Under the pieces are notes generated by a model. It did not search any database and had not been told where the DNA came from. It saw only the letters and a list, made by a program, of their open reading frames with translations. This document shows positions 63,442 to 64,000 of a DNA stretch of 64,000 nucleotides, piece by piece. Within the stretch, counting starts at the first letter, position 1; each line of letters opens with the position of its first letter. The position numbers were made by a program, and so were the translations under genes. Origin of the DNA: Cellulophaga sp. L1A9 (GTDB taxonomy: Bacteria; Bacteroidota; Bacteroidia; Flavobacteriales; Flavobacteriaceae); contig NZ_CP047027.1 in the NCBI RefSeq assembly GCF_009797025.1, positions 2,852,001 through 2,916,000 of the forward strand. Reading direction: 5' to 3'.

Positions 63442-64000
63442 CTATTCAAATTCTGAAGTGAATTTTAGAACTACACTTGGGTATTTTTGTTGCGTCATCT
63501 GTAATGAAAATTGAGAATCGGCAAGGAAAACTAATTGTCCTCTTTTATCTTTAGCTAAAAATTTCTGCTTTACACGTTTAAATTCTTTGAATTCGTCATT
63601 TTTAGGGTCTTTAGGAGCTACCCAACACGCTTTATATACAGGAAAGTTTTCATAGGTGCACTTCGCACCATATTCATGTTCTAAACGATATTGGATGACC
63701 TCGTATTGAAGGGCGCCTACAGTTCCAATAACCTTACGTCCATTTAATTCTAGTGTAAATAATTGAGCAACACCTTCATCCATTAATTGATCAATTCCTT
63801 TAAATAATTGTTTCGATTTTAAAGGATCTGCATTATTGATATATCTAAAATGTTCTGGGGAAAAACTAGGTATGCCTTTATAGTGAAGATTTTCGCCTTC
63901 CGTTAAAGTGTCACCAATTTTAAAATTTCCAGTATCATGAAGACCAACAATGTCACCAGGATACGAGATGTCTACAATTTCTTTTTTTTCAGCAAAAAAG
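63442..64000 (-). CDS. prfC: Peptide chain release factor 3, 5' part cut by window end
   Basis: GTPase that recycles RF1/RF2 after termination. Only the C-terminal 185 or so residues are here; the frame is open to the window edge, so the apparent ATG at 63783 is internal. Upstream of it I read YPGDIVGLHDTGNFKIGDTL and PSFSPEHFRYINNADPLKSK, typical of RF3 domain II-III, then ALQYEVIQYRLEHEYGAKC and the final KYPSVVLKFTSEFE. A strong terminator follows the gene. Confidence 0.93.
   Translation of the reverse strand, partial: FFAEKKEIVDISYPGDIVGLHDTGNFKIGDTLTEGENLHYKGIPSFSPEHFRYINNADPLKSKQLFKGIDQLMDEGVAQLFTLELNGRKVIGTVGALQYEVIQYRLEHEYGAKCTYENFPVYKACWVAPKDPKNDEFKEFKRVKQKFLAKDKRGQLVFLADSQFSLQMTQQKYPSVVLKFTSEFE

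Overview
The window looks like a chromosomal segment of a marine member of the Flavobacteriaceae (Bacteroidota). The evidence is low G+C DNA; promoters of the TTG-N18/19-TAnnTTTG type; genes that mostly lack Shine-Dalgarno sequences, with rpsU as the expected exception; family-typical genes (DUF2851, DUF3467 behind rpoC, PspC-like, bTHX, lipoproteins with a C followed by D/S/E); and the tRNA-tuf-secE-nusG-rplKAJL-rpoBC block. A Cellulophaga/Maribacter-like genus is possible but I cannot fix it from this sequence.

Layout. 1-4.8 kb (minus strand): rsfS, ftsH, then a LUD protein, cdsA, psd and an acyl-CoA-binding protein, i.e. protein quality control followed by phospholipid synthesis. 4.9-15.8 kb: housekeeping genes on both strands (birA, an SRPBCC protein, pyrE, a Nudix hydrolase, an M14 peptidase lipoprotein, a PAS kinase with its response regulator, coaD, ddl, a PASTA protein, an RluD-type pseudouridine synthase, yaaA), then the tiny ribosomal protein bTHX at 15.9 kb, which is too short for normal ORF calling. 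16.2-22.4 kb: pyc and ppc, two anaplerotic CO2-fixing enzymes side by side. 22.4-28.5 kb: a UDG-superfamily protein, a four-repeat lipoprotein, an outer-membrane barrel, a DM13 lipoprotein, a 46-residue protein, an M20 peptidase and a small membrane protein. 28.5-35.2 kb: a complete trpEGDCFBA operon on the minus strand, preceded by a promoter, an 18-codon leader peptide with three consecutive Trp codons, and a terminator hairpin: a classical attenuator. 35.3-37.0 kb: a marR - nitroreductase - yceI unit.

37.3-40.7 kb is the accessory region and the most interesting part. A 401-residue protein ends in a HHW...NQxWNL putative nuclease toxin tip and is followed by an overlapping immunity-like gene and a two-TM protein. 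Then comes an orphan second tip that starts at exactly the same junction sequence (WGALNTGMAISDVF), with its own overlapping immunity-like gene, and then a decayed third copy of the junction. This reads as a polymorphic-toxin locus with stored, swappable C-terminal cassettes.

40.8-49.1 kb: a rhodanese, DUF2851, PspC-like, potassium channel, AGCS symporter, HhH protein, acyl-CoA dehydrogenase, rpsU and xerC. Between xerC and the tRNAs, at the place where I would expect the hibernation factor gene hpf/raiA, lies a clearly recognisable but stop-riddled hpf pseudogene. 49.4-63.0 kb: one long plus-strand transcription block: tRNA-Thr, -Tyr, -Gly, -Thr, tuf, tRNA-Trp, secE, nusG, rplK, rplA, rplJ, rplL, rpoB, rpoC and a DUF3467 gene, closed by a strong terminator. 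The right end holds a probable insertion-sequence orfA remnant and the 3' part of prfC, which is cut by the window edge.
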